A program made the translations under genes and the position numbers. From Chloroflexota bacterium (GTDB lineage: Bacteria > Chloroflexota > Anaerolineae > JAADDB01), in contig JAADDB010000311.1 of assembly GCA_013154135.1 (NCBI GenBank), forward strand, positions 1 through 14,981: 14,981 nucleotides of DNA, given 5' to 3'. Position 1 is the stretch's first letter, and each line of letters begins with the position of its first letter. The notes under the pieces were generated by a model, which was given only the letters and a program-made list of their open reading frames with translations, was not told the DNA's origin and did not search any database. Positions 1 to 6,728 of this stretch are shown piece by piece.

Positions 1-48
1 GTCCTGATCCTTACCCCTTCCGGCCGATTCCGACCCGGGGCCGACCCC

Positions 49-87
49 TTAATCGTCAATCGTTAATCGTTACTCGTTATGCGTTAG
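49..87. repeat. Heptanucleotide repeat array A
   Basis: Five consecutive seven-base units follow a GCCGACCCC lead-in. In order they are TTAATCG, then TCAATCG, TTAATCG, TTACTCG and TTATGCG, ending in TTAG. The register is strict, with a loose consensus of TYAMTCG. The same units recur at 112-146, 9107-9161 and 14938-14972 (opposite strand). Short tandem heptamers of this kind are known as STRR repeats in heterocystous cyanobacteria; membership in that class is not implied. No coding potential. Confidence 0.8.
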
Positions 88-102
88 GCTCCTCGCCCTT
101 CA

Positions 103-146
103 GCCAACCCCTTAATCGTTACTCATTAATCGTCAATCGTTACTTA
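103..146. repeat. Heptanucleotide repeat array B
   Basis: The lead-in GCCAACCCC (103-111) is followed by five seven-base units: TTAATCG, TTACTCA, TTAATCG, TCAATCG and TTACTTA. The block matches the reverse complement of 14938-14981 at all but two positions (one in the second unit, one in the last). That makes it an inverted copy of the array at the far end of the window. It lies 25 bases after array A. Confidence 0.85.
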
Positions 147-650
147 ATGTTCTGGGAAACACCGATGGGGAACCTTAGAAGCCCTCCTGTACTCTCCACC
201 CTCTCCGCTGAAACCCATCCCAAAAAATATATTCCTCCCTAATCTTGCGCTCATGGGGGATGTGTTGAGAACATGGAACGTGTTGGGGACGACTAAGAGA
301 ACAGCGAATCCGACGTCTATTATACGTACCTAACTTGTAGATGGATGACTTTTGTGATAAAGGGACAAAACCCGGCAGCTCCCGGTGGCGGATGCTCACA
401 CCTTTCTCCGCCTCCCTTTTTCAAGCCACCAAGTGTTGTCCAAAGTCCATATGACTCTCCGTCTACAAAAAATTCGGAAGAGTCCATATCTTGTCAATCG
501 ACGAATTTCCCCGGCAAACGTCCAGAACAAAAAACGTTCCAAATAATAGGGGAATGATTGAAATGTGCTACTTGCACCTTCTCCCAACTCGGGGGCATTT
601 CCCCCTTTCCACCCACAACAGAAACGCGTATCCTTGCACTCGCAAAAGGG
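147..650. other. Long non-coding stretch with small inverted repeats
   Basis: No open frame here resembles a protein, and the base composition is richer in A+T than the flanking genes. I see these small structures: a six-bp stem 387-392/407-412 followed by TTTTT at 417-421 (a weak terminator shape reading right); AGTC/GACT at 444-447/453-456; a seven-bp inverted repeat AAATTCG/CGAATTT at 470-476/502-508; GTGC/GCAC at 565-568/574-577; and GGGGG/CCCCC at 591-595/601-605 followed by TTT. None matches an RNA family I recognise. The stretch may hold the end of a transcript entering from the left, a small RNA, or nothing functional. Confidence 0.5.
436..449. repeat. 14-base repeat TTGTCCAAAGTCCA, copy 1
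   Basis: The 14-mer TTGTCCAAAGTCCA occurs here and again at 1745-1758, both times in non-coding DNA. Read on the other strand it contains TGGAC twice, seven bases apart, as in a pair of direct half-sites. Function is unknown; a regulator binding site is one possibility. Confidence 0.4.
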
Positions 651-659
651 TGGTATAAT
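651..659 (+). promoter_or_regulatory. Extended -10 promoter for the GDPD gene
   Basis: TGGTATAAT is an exact extended -10 element (TG, one base, then TATAAT at 654-659). The best upstream hexamer, TTGCAC at 634-639, is only 14 bases away, so recognition would depend on the extended -10. Transcription would start near 666 and give a leader of about 95 bases before the GDPD start. Confidence 0.55.
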
Positions 660-704
660 TGGGACATAAGCTGGGGTATAAGCAGTTCTATCATAATACA
701 AAAA

Positions 705-737
705 CCTTCTCACGTCAAGTCCTTCATCGCGAGAAGG
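705..737 (+). promoter_or_regulatory. Leader hairpin just before the GDPD start
   Basis: CCTTCTC (705-711) pairs perfectly with GAGAAGG (731-737) across a 19-base loop. A second CCTTC inside the loop (721-725) can compete for the same GAAGG. The 3' arm is also the purine-rich stretch ahead of the possible TTG start at 748. The hairpin could therefore hide one of two candidate ribosome binding sites. Regulation is inferred, not shown. Confidence 0.35.
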
Positions 738-762
738 ATGGTCCAATTTGAGGAAAGCCAAC

Positions 763-1587
763 GTGAAAACATCAGACCGCGTTAGTGTGTGGAACATCGC
801 TCACCGGGGCGCTTCGAGCCTGGCCCCGGAGAACACCCTTGCCGCGGGCCGGAAGGCCTTCGCGGTGGGCGCCGATATGTGGGAGGTGGACGTGGTTCTC
901 AGCCGTGATGGGGAACTCCTCATCTTCCACGATGACACCCTAGAGCGGACCACGAACGCGGCGGAACGCTTCCCCGAACGGGCACCTTGGCCCCTGGCCG
1001 CGTTCTCCGCGGATGAACTCCGCACGTTGGACGCGGGAAGTTGGTATGTGGACCGAGATCCATTCGGCGAAATCGCGCGTGGACATGTCTCCCCAGAAGA
1101 GCAACGCGCGTACCGGGGTGAACCCATCCCCTCCCTCCTCCAGGTCCTGGCCCTCACCCGGTCCCATCATTGGTTGGTGAACCTGGAACTCAAAAGCGTC
1201 GCGCGGCCGGAAGACGCGGACGCGCTTGTCCCGGCCGTTCTTCGCTGGATTGACCTGATGGGCATGGCCCCGTACGTCCTCCTCTCCTCCTTTGTCCACG
1301 AGTGGGTCCACCAAGTGAGGGAGCTGAACCCCCGGCTGGCCATTGCCGCGCTCATCGATGAGGGGGAGGAGGTGGATTGGGACACGTTGGCCTTTCCCGT
1401 GTACAACCTGCCCCTTTCCCTGGCCACACGGGATCGGATCCGGGAACTGCACAGGGCCGGGCGCCGGGTGAATGTGTGGGCGGTGAACGAAGAGAACACC
1501 ATGCGCGAGCTCATCGCCTGGGGCGTGGACGGCATTTTCACCGACTACCCCCAAAGACTCCGACGTATCGTCAGGGAAGGGTCGTAG
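763..1587 (+). CDS. Glycerophosphodiester phosphodiesterase family protein
   Basis: The product should hydrolyse glycerophosphodiesters to sn-glycerol 3-phosphate and an alcohol, in phospholipid turnover or phosphate scavenging. The 274-residue protein shows the GDPD fold signatures: HRGA (residues 14-17), PENT (22-25), an acidic EVDV strand (41-44), FHDD (55-58), LELKS (141-145) and FTDYP (259-263) at the end of the barrel. His14 and His56 are the expected catalytic pair; Glu41, Asp43 and Glu142 are the expected metal ligands. There is no signal peptide or membrane segment, so it is probably cytoplasmic. I chose GTG 763 because GAGGA (750-754) lies eight bases before it. TTG 748 is in frame, adds five residues and has GAAGG at 733-737, so it remains possible. 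The head group of the substrate cannot be told from sequence. It is transcribed alone or with the lipoprotein 207 bases downstream. Confidence 0.92.
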   Translation: MKTSDRVSVWNIAHRGASSLAPENTLAAGRKAFAVGADMWEVDVVLSRDGELLIFHDDTLERTTNAAERFPERAPWPLAAFSADELRTLDAGSWYVDRDPFGEIARGHVSPEEQRAYRGEPIPSLLQVLALTRSHHWLVNLELKSVARPEDADALVPAVLRWIDLMGMAPYVLLSSFVHEWVHQVRELNPRLAIAALIDEGEEVDWDTLAFPVYNLPLSLATRDRIRELHRAGRRVNVWAVNEENTMRELIAWGVDGIFTDYPQRLRRIVREGS

Positions 1588-1693
1588 CCATGTCGCCTGT
1601 TGAGAGGGGAACGATGGAACGTCGGTGATCCCTCCGTGTATCGGGTGTTCCAGCCCGTCTGTCCTTTACCGCACACTACCTAAGGAACCGGGA

Positions 1694-1710
1694 GGACGTT
1701 CGGCACGTCC
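1694..1710. repeat. Inverted repeat between GDPD and lipoprotein genes
   Basis: GGACGT (1694-1699) and ACGTCC (1705-1710) form a six-bp stem around TCGGC. No T-run follows, so it is a poor terminator. It could be an operator or a leader hairpin of the lipoprotein gene. The rest of 1588-1794 shows no gene; a shorter CGGG/CCCG pair lies further upstream. Confidence 0.35.
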
Positions 1711-1744
1711 AGACATTGAGGAGAAATTCGCAAGCCGCGACGTT

Positions 1745-1758
1745 TTGTCCAAAGTCCA
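1745..1758. repeat. 14-base repeat TTGTCCAAAGTCCA, copy 2
   Basis: Exact second copy of the 14-mer at 436-449, here 36 bases before the lipoprotein start and 20 bases before its ribosome binding site. That position would suit a site controlling this gene. No -10 or -35 of quality is visible beside it. Confidence 0.4.
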
Positions 1759-1794
1759 ATCACAAACAGCAGGCAATAAGGAGGGAAACGGTTC

Positions 1795-2448
1795 ATGCGA
1801 TACCTTCGTATATGGGCATTCGTCATCCTGGCCCTGTTCATCGCCGGATGTGCGGCCATGACACCTGTGGCCCCGACCACGCCAACAGGTGTCGAACGTC
1901 GCCCCGTTGTGACAACCCCCCAACCCACCGGGGAGAAAACACTACCTTCGAAAGGAGTCGTGCGCGTGAAACCCAAAGTCATCAAAGAAGGTCACTACTG
2001 GCCCACCCGTACGGGGCCTCTCTTCGCCCTCATCACCGGTCCTGAGGCCTGGAAGACCTTTCTGGAGAAACACCAGGCTCAGCACATCTCCTGGCCGGAA
2101 GTGGATTGGGACCGGGAAATCCTCTTCGTCGCGCTCATGGGCGGACGACCGACCGGGGGATTCCGCATTCGGGTCCAAGACGTCCAAGTCCAAAAGAAAC
2201 TGGTCATCATCCGGGTCAAAGAGGAGACGCCCCAACCCGGCGAAATGGTCATCCAAGTGCTGACCAGTCCCTTCCAAGTGGTGGCCCTGCCTCGGGAAGA
2301 ACTCCCGACGCCCGGGTTCACCCTTCGGGTCATCATGGGGAAACAGGTGTGGGAAATGGAAGTGCCCAACATCACAGGGGATTCCACGTACACCCTGGAA
2401 CCGGTCATCTCCCTGCCCAAGGGCAACATGGAGTTACCGACAAAGTAG
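1795..2448 (+). CDS. Lipoprotein with PrcB_C-type domain
   Basis: This is a 217-residue exported lipoprotein. A hydrophobic signal peptide ends in the lipobox IAGC, with the acylated cysteine at residue 19. A proline/threonine-rich linker runs to about residue 55. Residues about 80-180 resemble the C-terminal domain of PrcB, the partner of the Treponema protease dentilisin: a Trp-x-x-Phe region, then the strand ending in GRPTGGF (117-123), EETPQPG (143-149) and LTSPFQVVALPR (156-167). The family's exact role is not well known; binding of a protease or other surface protein is possible. The start is firm: AAGGAGGG (1778-1785) lies nine bases before ATG. No protease gene is adjacent, so no partner can be named. 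It ends seven bases before a strong terminator. Confidence 0.8.
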   Translation: MRYLRIWAFVILALFIAGCAAMTPVAPTTPTGVERRPVVTTPQPTGEKTLPSKGVVRVKPKVIKEGHYWPTRTGPLFALITGPEAWKTFLEKHQAQHISWPEVDWDREILFVALMGGRPTGGFRIRVQDVQVQKKLVIIRVKEETPQPGEMVIQVLTSPFQVVALPREELPTPGFTLRVIMGKQVWEMEVPNITGDSTYTLEPVISLPKGNMELPTK

Positions 2449-2455
2449 AACAGAA

Positions 2456-2491
2456 GGGGATGACCGGCGGACGTCGGTCATCCCCCCTTTT
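2456..2491 (+). terminator. Intrinsic terminator between convergent genes
   Basis: GGGGATGACCG (2456-2466) pairs perfectly with CGGTCATCCCC (2475-2485), an 11-bp stem with an eight-base loop. TTTT follows at 2488-2491. It sits seven bases past the lipoprotein stop and two bases from the pheT stop on the other strand. It should end rightward transcripts. Read leftward it is followed only by TTCTGTTCT, a weaker T-rich tail, so it may also serve pheT. Confidence 0.85.
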
Positions 2492-2493
2492 CC

Positions 2494-4983
2494 TCACGTG
2501 CGCAACTGCGCGTTCAGCCGTTTTGCCAGCTCCTTGACGATCCGGCGACGGATGCGCTCCACATCCTTGTCCTTCAACGTCCTGTCGGGCGCCTGGTACG
2601 TCACCCGGAAGGCCAAACTCTTCTTTCCCGCGGGGATGTTGGGTCCCCTGTACACGTCGAAGAGGGCCACATGGACCACCAGGTACCCACCCGCGTCGCG
2701 GATGGCCCGAGCCACCTCCTCCGCGGGCACATCCTCGTCCACCACAAAGGCCAAATCCTCCTTCACCGGAGGGAAGGTGGAGATGGGTGTCAATTGCACG
2801 GGCTGCTGGTACGCCTGGACAAAGGGAGCCATCTCCAGCTCGGCCAGGCACACGGGCACCCGAGGCAGGTCAAACGCCTCCCGCACCAGCGGGTGCACTT
2901 CCCCCAGCACACCGATGCGTTCGCCGTCCAACATCAACGCCGCGGCCCTGGGCCCGAACGTGGGATGATCCGTCAAGGGGTGAAACGTGACCCCCTCCAG
3001 GTGCATCCGGTCCAAGAGAACCTCCACTACCCCCTTCAAGTCGTAATAATCCATGGGTTCCCGGTCCTGAGCCCACACACTTTCCGGGTCCCGAGGGCCC
3101 ATGAGGGCAATGCCGATGCGATAGGGCTCCTCCGGGCGAGGTTCTCCCGGCTTGGGCAGGTACACACGGCCGATCTCGAAGAGGGCCTGGCGGTCGGTGT
3201 ACCGCTGGTTGAAGGCCAACGTCTCCAGCAGGCTGACCAGGACCGTCCGGCGCATGACGCTGCGCTCTACGGTCAAGGGATTGGCCAGGCGGATGTAATC
3301 CTCCGGGTTCGGGGGCGGACCCTCCGGCCGGAGCTTGGCGCAATTCTCCAGGTTGGTCAGGGAATAGGGAATGATGTCCTGAAGCCCCGCGGCCACCAGG
3401 ATATCCCGCACGCGCTCGCGCGCCTCCAACTCCCAATTCCTCCGCTGAGGAGGTAACACATCGCTCATGAGCGTCTCGGGAATGCGGTCGTACCCCCAAA
3501 TGCGGGCCACCTCCTCCACCACATCCGCGGGGATGCGCACGTCCAGGCGGTGCCAGGGCGCCACCAGGCGGATGGGGGCATCGGGGTGAGGTGTGTCCGG
3601 CGGGGTCACCTGGAAATCCAGCCGCCGGAGGATGTCCACAATCTCATCCACCGGGATGGCCACACCCAGCTGGCGCTCGATCTCCCGGGGGGTGATGGTG
3701 ATCTCGATGCGTTCCTGCTTCACCGGGTAGTTGTCCACCATCCCTTTGGCGATGGTCCCGCCGGCCAGGACTCGCATGAGTTCGGACGCGCGCTTGGCGG
3801 CCACGGGCACCATCTCCTCGGGAATCCCGCGGGAAAAGCGGCGGCTGGCCTCAGAGGGGAGTTTGAGTTTTTGTGCGGTTCGTCGGTTGTTGATGTAGTC
3901 GAAGTTCGCGGACTCCAGGAGGATGTTGCGCGTGTTCTCGGTGACTTCCGTCTCCAAGCCGCCCATCACCCCTGCGATGGCAATGGGGCCCTTCTCATCC
4001 GCGATGAGCAACATGTCCGGGTCCAACTCCCGCTCCACGCCGTCGAGGGTGACGATCCGTTCGCCGGGGCGGGCCCGACGGACGATGATGGTGGGCTTCT
4101 TCCCCCCTGCCCTCTCCACGAGTTTGTCATAGTCGAACGCGTGGAGGGGTTGTCCCCATTCCAACATGACATAATTGGTGATGTCCACCACATTGCTGAT
4201 GGGGCGCATGCCCGCCAGGTTGAGCCGGTATTGCATCCAGAAGGGCGCGGGCGCGATGTGGATGTCCCGGATGACGGTGGCCGCGTACCGGTGACACAGG
4301 TCCGGGTCCTCGATCACCACGTCCACCAGGGCTTCGGCCGGCGGTTCTCCCTCATCCCGCATGGTCGGCATCTCGATGTGCAGGGGCGCTTGGGTGACCG
4401 CGTGTACCTCCCGGGCCACACCGGTCATGCTGAGACAGCGGGCCATGTTGGGCGTGATGTCGAACTCAATGACCACATCACCCAGGTAATCCACCAACGG
4501 AGTCCCCACGGGCGCGTCCTCGGGGAGGAGCAGGATGCCCTCGTGCTCATCGGACAAGCCCAATTCCCGCTCGGAACAAACCATCCCCTCGGAGCGGATG
4601 CCCCGGATCTTGGTGGGCTTGAGCTTTTTCCGCTTCCTCTCGGGGTCATAAGGGTCGATGAGGTAAGCTCCTGCCAGGGCAAAGGCCACCTTCAACCCCG
4701 GGCGTTCCACATCCACATAGGGGAAGAGATTAGGCGCGCCGGTGACCACGGTCAAGGGCTCATCCGCGCCGTAATCCACCGTCGCCAACACCAGGCGATC
4801 CGCGTTGGGGTGACGCTCTACCCGGAGGATTTCGCCCACCCGGATCTTCTCCGGATCCCACCAATCCCCGATCTTCTCAATCCGGGTCACTTCCAGACCG
4901 GCCAACGTCAGGCGTTCGGCCAGCTCCTCCGGGGGGAGGGTGATGTCCACGTATTCTTGAAGCCAGGACAGAGGTACACGCAT
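2494..4983 (-). CDS. pheT: Phenylalanyl-tRNA synthetase beta subunit
   Basis: PheT forms the alpha2-beta2 enzyme that charges tRNA-Phe in the cytoplasm; the beta subunit binds tRNA and edits mischarged tyrosine. The 829-residue length is normal. Visible in order: the N-terminal MRVPLSWLQEYV, an EMAP-like tRNA-binding domain (about residues 45-155) with RHPNADRL and the characteristic GIRSEGM-C, the B3/B4 editing domain (about 215-390), the B5 domain (about 400-475), the catalytic-like core, and a C-terminal FDX-ACB anticodon-binding domain (about 735-829) with the KSLAFRVTYQ strand and LKDKDVE. The start at 4983 is set by AAGGAGG (4991-4997) seven bases ahead; the longer in-frame extension upstream has no homology. 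The alpha-subunit gene pheS, usually next door, is absent from this window. A two-DsbA lipoprotein lies upstream on the same strand, 212 bases away. Confidence 0.97.
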   Translation of the reverse strand: MRVPLSWLQEYVDITLPPEELAERLTLAGLEVTRIEKIGDWWDPEKIRVGEILRVERHPNADRLVLATVDYGADEPLTVVTGAPNLFPYVDVERPGLKVAFALAGAYLIDPYDPERKRKKLKPTKIRGIRSEGMVCSERELGLSDEHEGILLLPEDAPVGTPLVDYLGDVVIEFDITPNMARCLSMTGVAREVHAVTQAPLHIEMPTMRDEGEPPAEALVDVVIEDPDLCHRYAATVIRDIHIAPAPFWMQYRLNLAGMRPISNVVDITNYVMLEWGQPLHAFDYDKLVERAGGKKPTIIVRRARPGERIVTLDGVERELDPDMLLIADEKGPIAIAGVMGGLETEVTENTRNILLESANFDYINNRRTAQKLKLPSEASRRFSRGIPEEMVPVAAKRASELMRVLAGGTIAKGMVDNYPVKQERIEITITPREIERQLGVAIPVDEIVDILRRLDFQVTPPDTPHPDAPIRLVAPWHRLDVRIPADVVEEVARIWGYDRIPETLMSDVLPPQRRNWELEARERVRDILVAAGLQDIIPYSLTNLENCAKLRPEGPPPNPEDYIRLANPLTVERSVMRRTVLVSLLETLAFNQRYTDRQALFEIGRVYLPKPGEPRPEEPYRIGIALMGPRDPESVWAQDREPMDYYDLKGVVEVLLDRMHLEGVTFHPLTDHPTFGPRAAALMLDGERIGVLGEVHPLVREAFDLPRVPVCLAELEMAPFVQAYQQPVQLTPISTFPPVKEDLAFVVDEDVPAEEVARAIRDAGGYLVVHVALFDVYRGPNIPAGKKSLAFRVTYQAPDRTLKDKDVERIRRRIVKELAKRLNAQLRT

Positions 4984-5052
4984 AAACCTGCCTCCTTCGC
5001 ATCTGTGGTCGAGTAATGATGGCGGGACTGAGAAAACTCGGTAATCCCCTCG

Positions 5053-5108
5053 CCGCGAACGGCTCCGCGGGGCCCCGACGTGTTCGCCCACCACCAAAAA
5101 CCGTTCGC
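5053..5108 (-). promoter_or_regulatory. pheT leader with competing helices
   Basis: On the transcript strand GCGAACGG (5108-5101) pairs with CCGTTCGC (5062-5055) across 38 bases. The second arm can instead be caught in a local hairpin, CCGCG (5070-5066) with CGCGG (5057-5053). The two folds exclude each other. A perfect GGGGCCCC palindrome lies between. This is the kind of arrangement used by attenuators, and phenylalanyl-tRNA synthetase genes are attenuated or T-box controlled in other bacteria. No T-box core sequence and no Phe-rich leader peptide with a start codon is present. Confidence 0.3.
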
Positions 5109-5132
5109 CAGGAAACCTTGCTATGTCAACCA

Positions 5133-5170
5133 GGCGTGGCAGACCGGACTTTCACCCGGCCCACCACGCC
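5133..5170 (-). ncRNA. 17-bp GNRA-capped hairpin between dsbA-like gene and pheT
   Basis: Read on the minus strand, GGCGTGGTGGGCCGGGT (5170-5154) pairs with GTCCGGTCTGCCACGCC (5149-5133) around a GAAA tetraloop. All 17 positions pair if G-U wobbles are allowed. On the plus strand those wobbles become A-C mismatches, so only minus-strand RNA folds fully. It starts 26 bases after the dsbA-like stop codon. No T-run follows directly (a TTTTT lies about 36 bases on), so a simple intrinsic terminator is doubtful. A related hairpin lies at 6729-6767. Confidence 0.55.
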
Positions 5171-5195
5171 AAAGGATGTCTATGTTCCCTGGGCC

Positions 5196-6587
5196 TTACT
5201 TGTTTTCCAGCGTCTTCAGCGCGTCCTGCACCTGGGACATGACATCCCGCCACTGCTCAATGGTCAGGAAGCCGGGAATCCGGCCCAGGGACTGGGTGCC
5301 CACGATGACGATGAATGTCGGTGTGGAACGCACGTTGGCTTGGAGCATGGTGCGACTGTCCTTTTGCACCTTCTCCCGCATCTCGTGGTTCTCCAAGCAA
5401 GAGGAGAATTCATCCACGTCCAGCCCCAAGTCGGCCGCGTATTTCTTCAGCGTGGCCATCAATGTGTCCCCACTCTGCTTGGACCACTCGTCCACGTGGG
5501 CGAAAAGGGTGTCCAGGTAGTCGAAGAATTTTTGCTGATTTCCCGCGCACTCCGCGGCCTCCGCGGGCACAAGGGATTTTGTGCCCCGGCCGAGGAGATG
5601 TTTGTAGACAACCCGCACTTGCCCTGTGTCCACGAACTCCTTCTTGAAAGTAGGCCACACTTCCAGGTGGTGCTTGCGGCAGTAAGGACACAGGGGGTCG
5701 GAGATCTCCAGGAGGACGACACGCGCGGTGCCACTGCCGATGTAGGCGTCGCCCAGGTACGTGCGGCCCGGGGTTTCCGGGTTCGGCTCAAAGGGATGGA
5801 GATCCGCGTAAGACAGGGTGGGCGTGGGGGTGGGACGCTCGCCCGCGAGGGCTTTTTCGATGATCCCCTGGAAGGTGCCAAAGGCTTCCGCTCCACCGAT
5901 GAACCACCCGTTGATGAAGAAGGCCGGGGTCCCCCGAACCCCTCGCTCCAGCCCCCGCTGTCGGTCCTTCTCGATGAACTCGCTGAAGGGCTTGGCCTCC
6001 AAACAGGCCTGGAAGGCCTTTTTGTCCAGACCTATCTTCTCCGCCAGGTCCTGGAACACCTCCTCCGCGTTCTCCTTGCCCGACCATTCGGCCTGGTGTT
6101 CGAAGAGGAGATCGTGCATGGCCCAGAATTTGCCCTGCACCCCCGCGCACAGGGCTGCCTGAGCAGCCGGTTCGGCCTGGGGATGGATGCTGCGCAAGGG
6201 GAACTGGTGGAAGACGAGGCGCACTTTGCCGGGCTTCAGGTATGTCTCCACGATTTGCGGTTCTGTCTCCTTCACGTAACGGCCACAGAAGGGGCATTGG
6301 AAGTCGGAAAATTCCTCGATGACCACAGAGGCGTCGGGGTTGCCCCGATAAGGAATTCCGTCCTCCGTCAGACCCGCGGGAACGCCCGGGATGTTAGAAT
6401 CCTGTTCCGCGGCCAAAGTGTACTCACCCGACGCACTTCCGGATGCAGGAGCGGCCGTGGGCGTGTGAATGGGCTCGGGTGTAGGGGGTTGGGTGGGCGT
6501 TGGCTGTTGCGTCCCACCGCAGGAGATGAGGAACAGCAGGAAGAAGAGCGAGAATAGGACAAGAAACGGACGGTTGACTTTTCGCAT
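5196..6587 (-). CDS. Lipoprotein with two tandem DsbA-like thioredoxin domains
   Basis: A 463-residue extracytoplasmic thiol-disulfide protein, expected to form, break or shuffle disulfides in exported proteins. The signal peptide ends in the lipobox LISC (Cys23). A Pro/Thr linker (29-50) follows. Domain 1 (about 75-248) has FSDFQCPFC (active site Cys98/Cys101), the helix with LCAGVQGKFWAMHD, and cis-proline RGTPAFFING (219-226). A PTPTPT spacer (252-257) leads to domain 2 (about 270-460), with ISDPLCPYC (Cys300/Cys303), ECAGNQQKFFDYLD, and RSTPTFIV (420-427). Each half also keeps a second cysteine pair (147/195 and 347/397). The domains fit the thioredoxin_4/DsbA family, which usually has one per chain. 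ATG 6587 is chosen because AAAGGAG lies eight bases upstream and the signal peptide begins there; a longer open frame upstream is spurious. Oxidase versus isomerase cannot be decided. Confidence 0.9.
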   Translation of the reverse strand: MRKVNRPFLVLFSLFFLLFLISCGGTQQPTPTQPPTPEPIHTPTAAPASGSASGEYTLAAEQDSNIPGVPAGLTEDGIPYRGNPDASVVIEEFSDFQCPFCGRYVKETEPQIVETYLKPGKVRLVFHQFPLRSIHPQAEPAAQAALCAGVQGKFWAMHDLLFEHQAEWSGKENAEEVFQDLAEKIGLDKKAFQACLEAKPFSEFIEKDRQRGLERGVRGTPAFFINGWFIGGAEAFGTFQGIIEKALAGERPTPTPTLSYADLHPFEPNPETPGRTYLGDAYIGSGTARVVLLEISDPLCPYCRKHHLEVWPTFKKEFVDTGQVRVVYKHLLGRGTKSLVPAEAAECAGNQQKFFDYLDTLFAHVDEWSKQSGDTLMATLKKYAADLGLDVDEFSSCLENHEMREKVQKDSRTMLQANVRSTPTFIVIVGTQSLGRIPGFLTIEQWRDVMSQVQDALKTLENK

Positions 6588-6612
6588 CTTGTGTACTCCT
6601 TTACTGTGTCGT

Positions 6613-6618
6613 AATATA
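6613..6618 (-). promoter_or_regulatory. Possible -10 for the dsbA-like gene
   Basis: TATATT on the minus strand (6618-6613) is a good -10 hexamer about 26 bases before the start codon. The hexamer 17-18 bases upstream (CAGGAC/TCAGGA) is a poor -35, so the call is tentative. A second candidate -10, TACAAT, lies at 6808-6803. Confidence 0.3.
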
Positions 6619-6655
6619 CGATTGCCGGACCCATAGTCCTGATTGGCTAACAAAA

Positions 6656-6714
6656 CCCAGCAATACCTGGGCAGACAGATCTGCACGGCCGCGGGGCTTG
6701 CACGCCCTCGCGGC
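6656..6714. repeat. Three closely packed hairpins in the divergent region
   Basis: Three inverted repeats stand in line: CCCAG/CTGGG (6656-6660/6667-6671), GCAGA/TCTGC (6671-6675/6680-6684), and a stronger one whose CCGCG and GGGC (6689-6697) pair with GCCC and CGCGG (6704-6713) with one bulged T. G6688 and C6714 add a tenth pair to the last. With the 6729-6767 hairpin they make four structures in 112 bases. None is followed by a T-run on the plus strand. They could be operators for the divergent genes or a structured leader. Confidence 0.5.
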
Positions 6715-6728
6715 GGGCCAGAAAAGGC

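Noticed and set aside
387..421. Intrinsic terminator with a six-bp stem and TTTTT
   Set aside because: The stem is short, the loop is 14 bases, four C/T bases separate it from the T-run, and no gene ends upstream. It is mentioned only within the non-coding stretch.
396..797. 133-codon leftward open frame over the GDPD promoter region
   Set aside because: No homology, low-complexity composition, overlaps the GDPD start, promoter and inverted repeats, and has no ribosome binding site.
3550..5016. Long rightward open frame (488 codons) opposite pheT, and similar long antisense frames opposite the dsbA-like and helicase genes
   Set aside because: These are shadows of GC-rich codon bias; the opposite-strand products are unmistakable known proteins.
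5107..5129. Perfect TTGACA on the minus strand ahead of pheT as a -35 element
   Set aside because: No -10-like hexamer 16-18 bases downstream; the sequence there is GC-rich (GAACGG).
5101..5195. Cobalamin, FMN or T-box riboswitch before pheT, suggested by GCCAGGAAACC on the plus strand and GGGTGAAAGTCCGG on the minus strand
   Set aside because: The motifs fall on opposite strands, the order is wrong, and the T-box core is absent. The second motif is fully explained as the loop side of the 17-bp hairpin.
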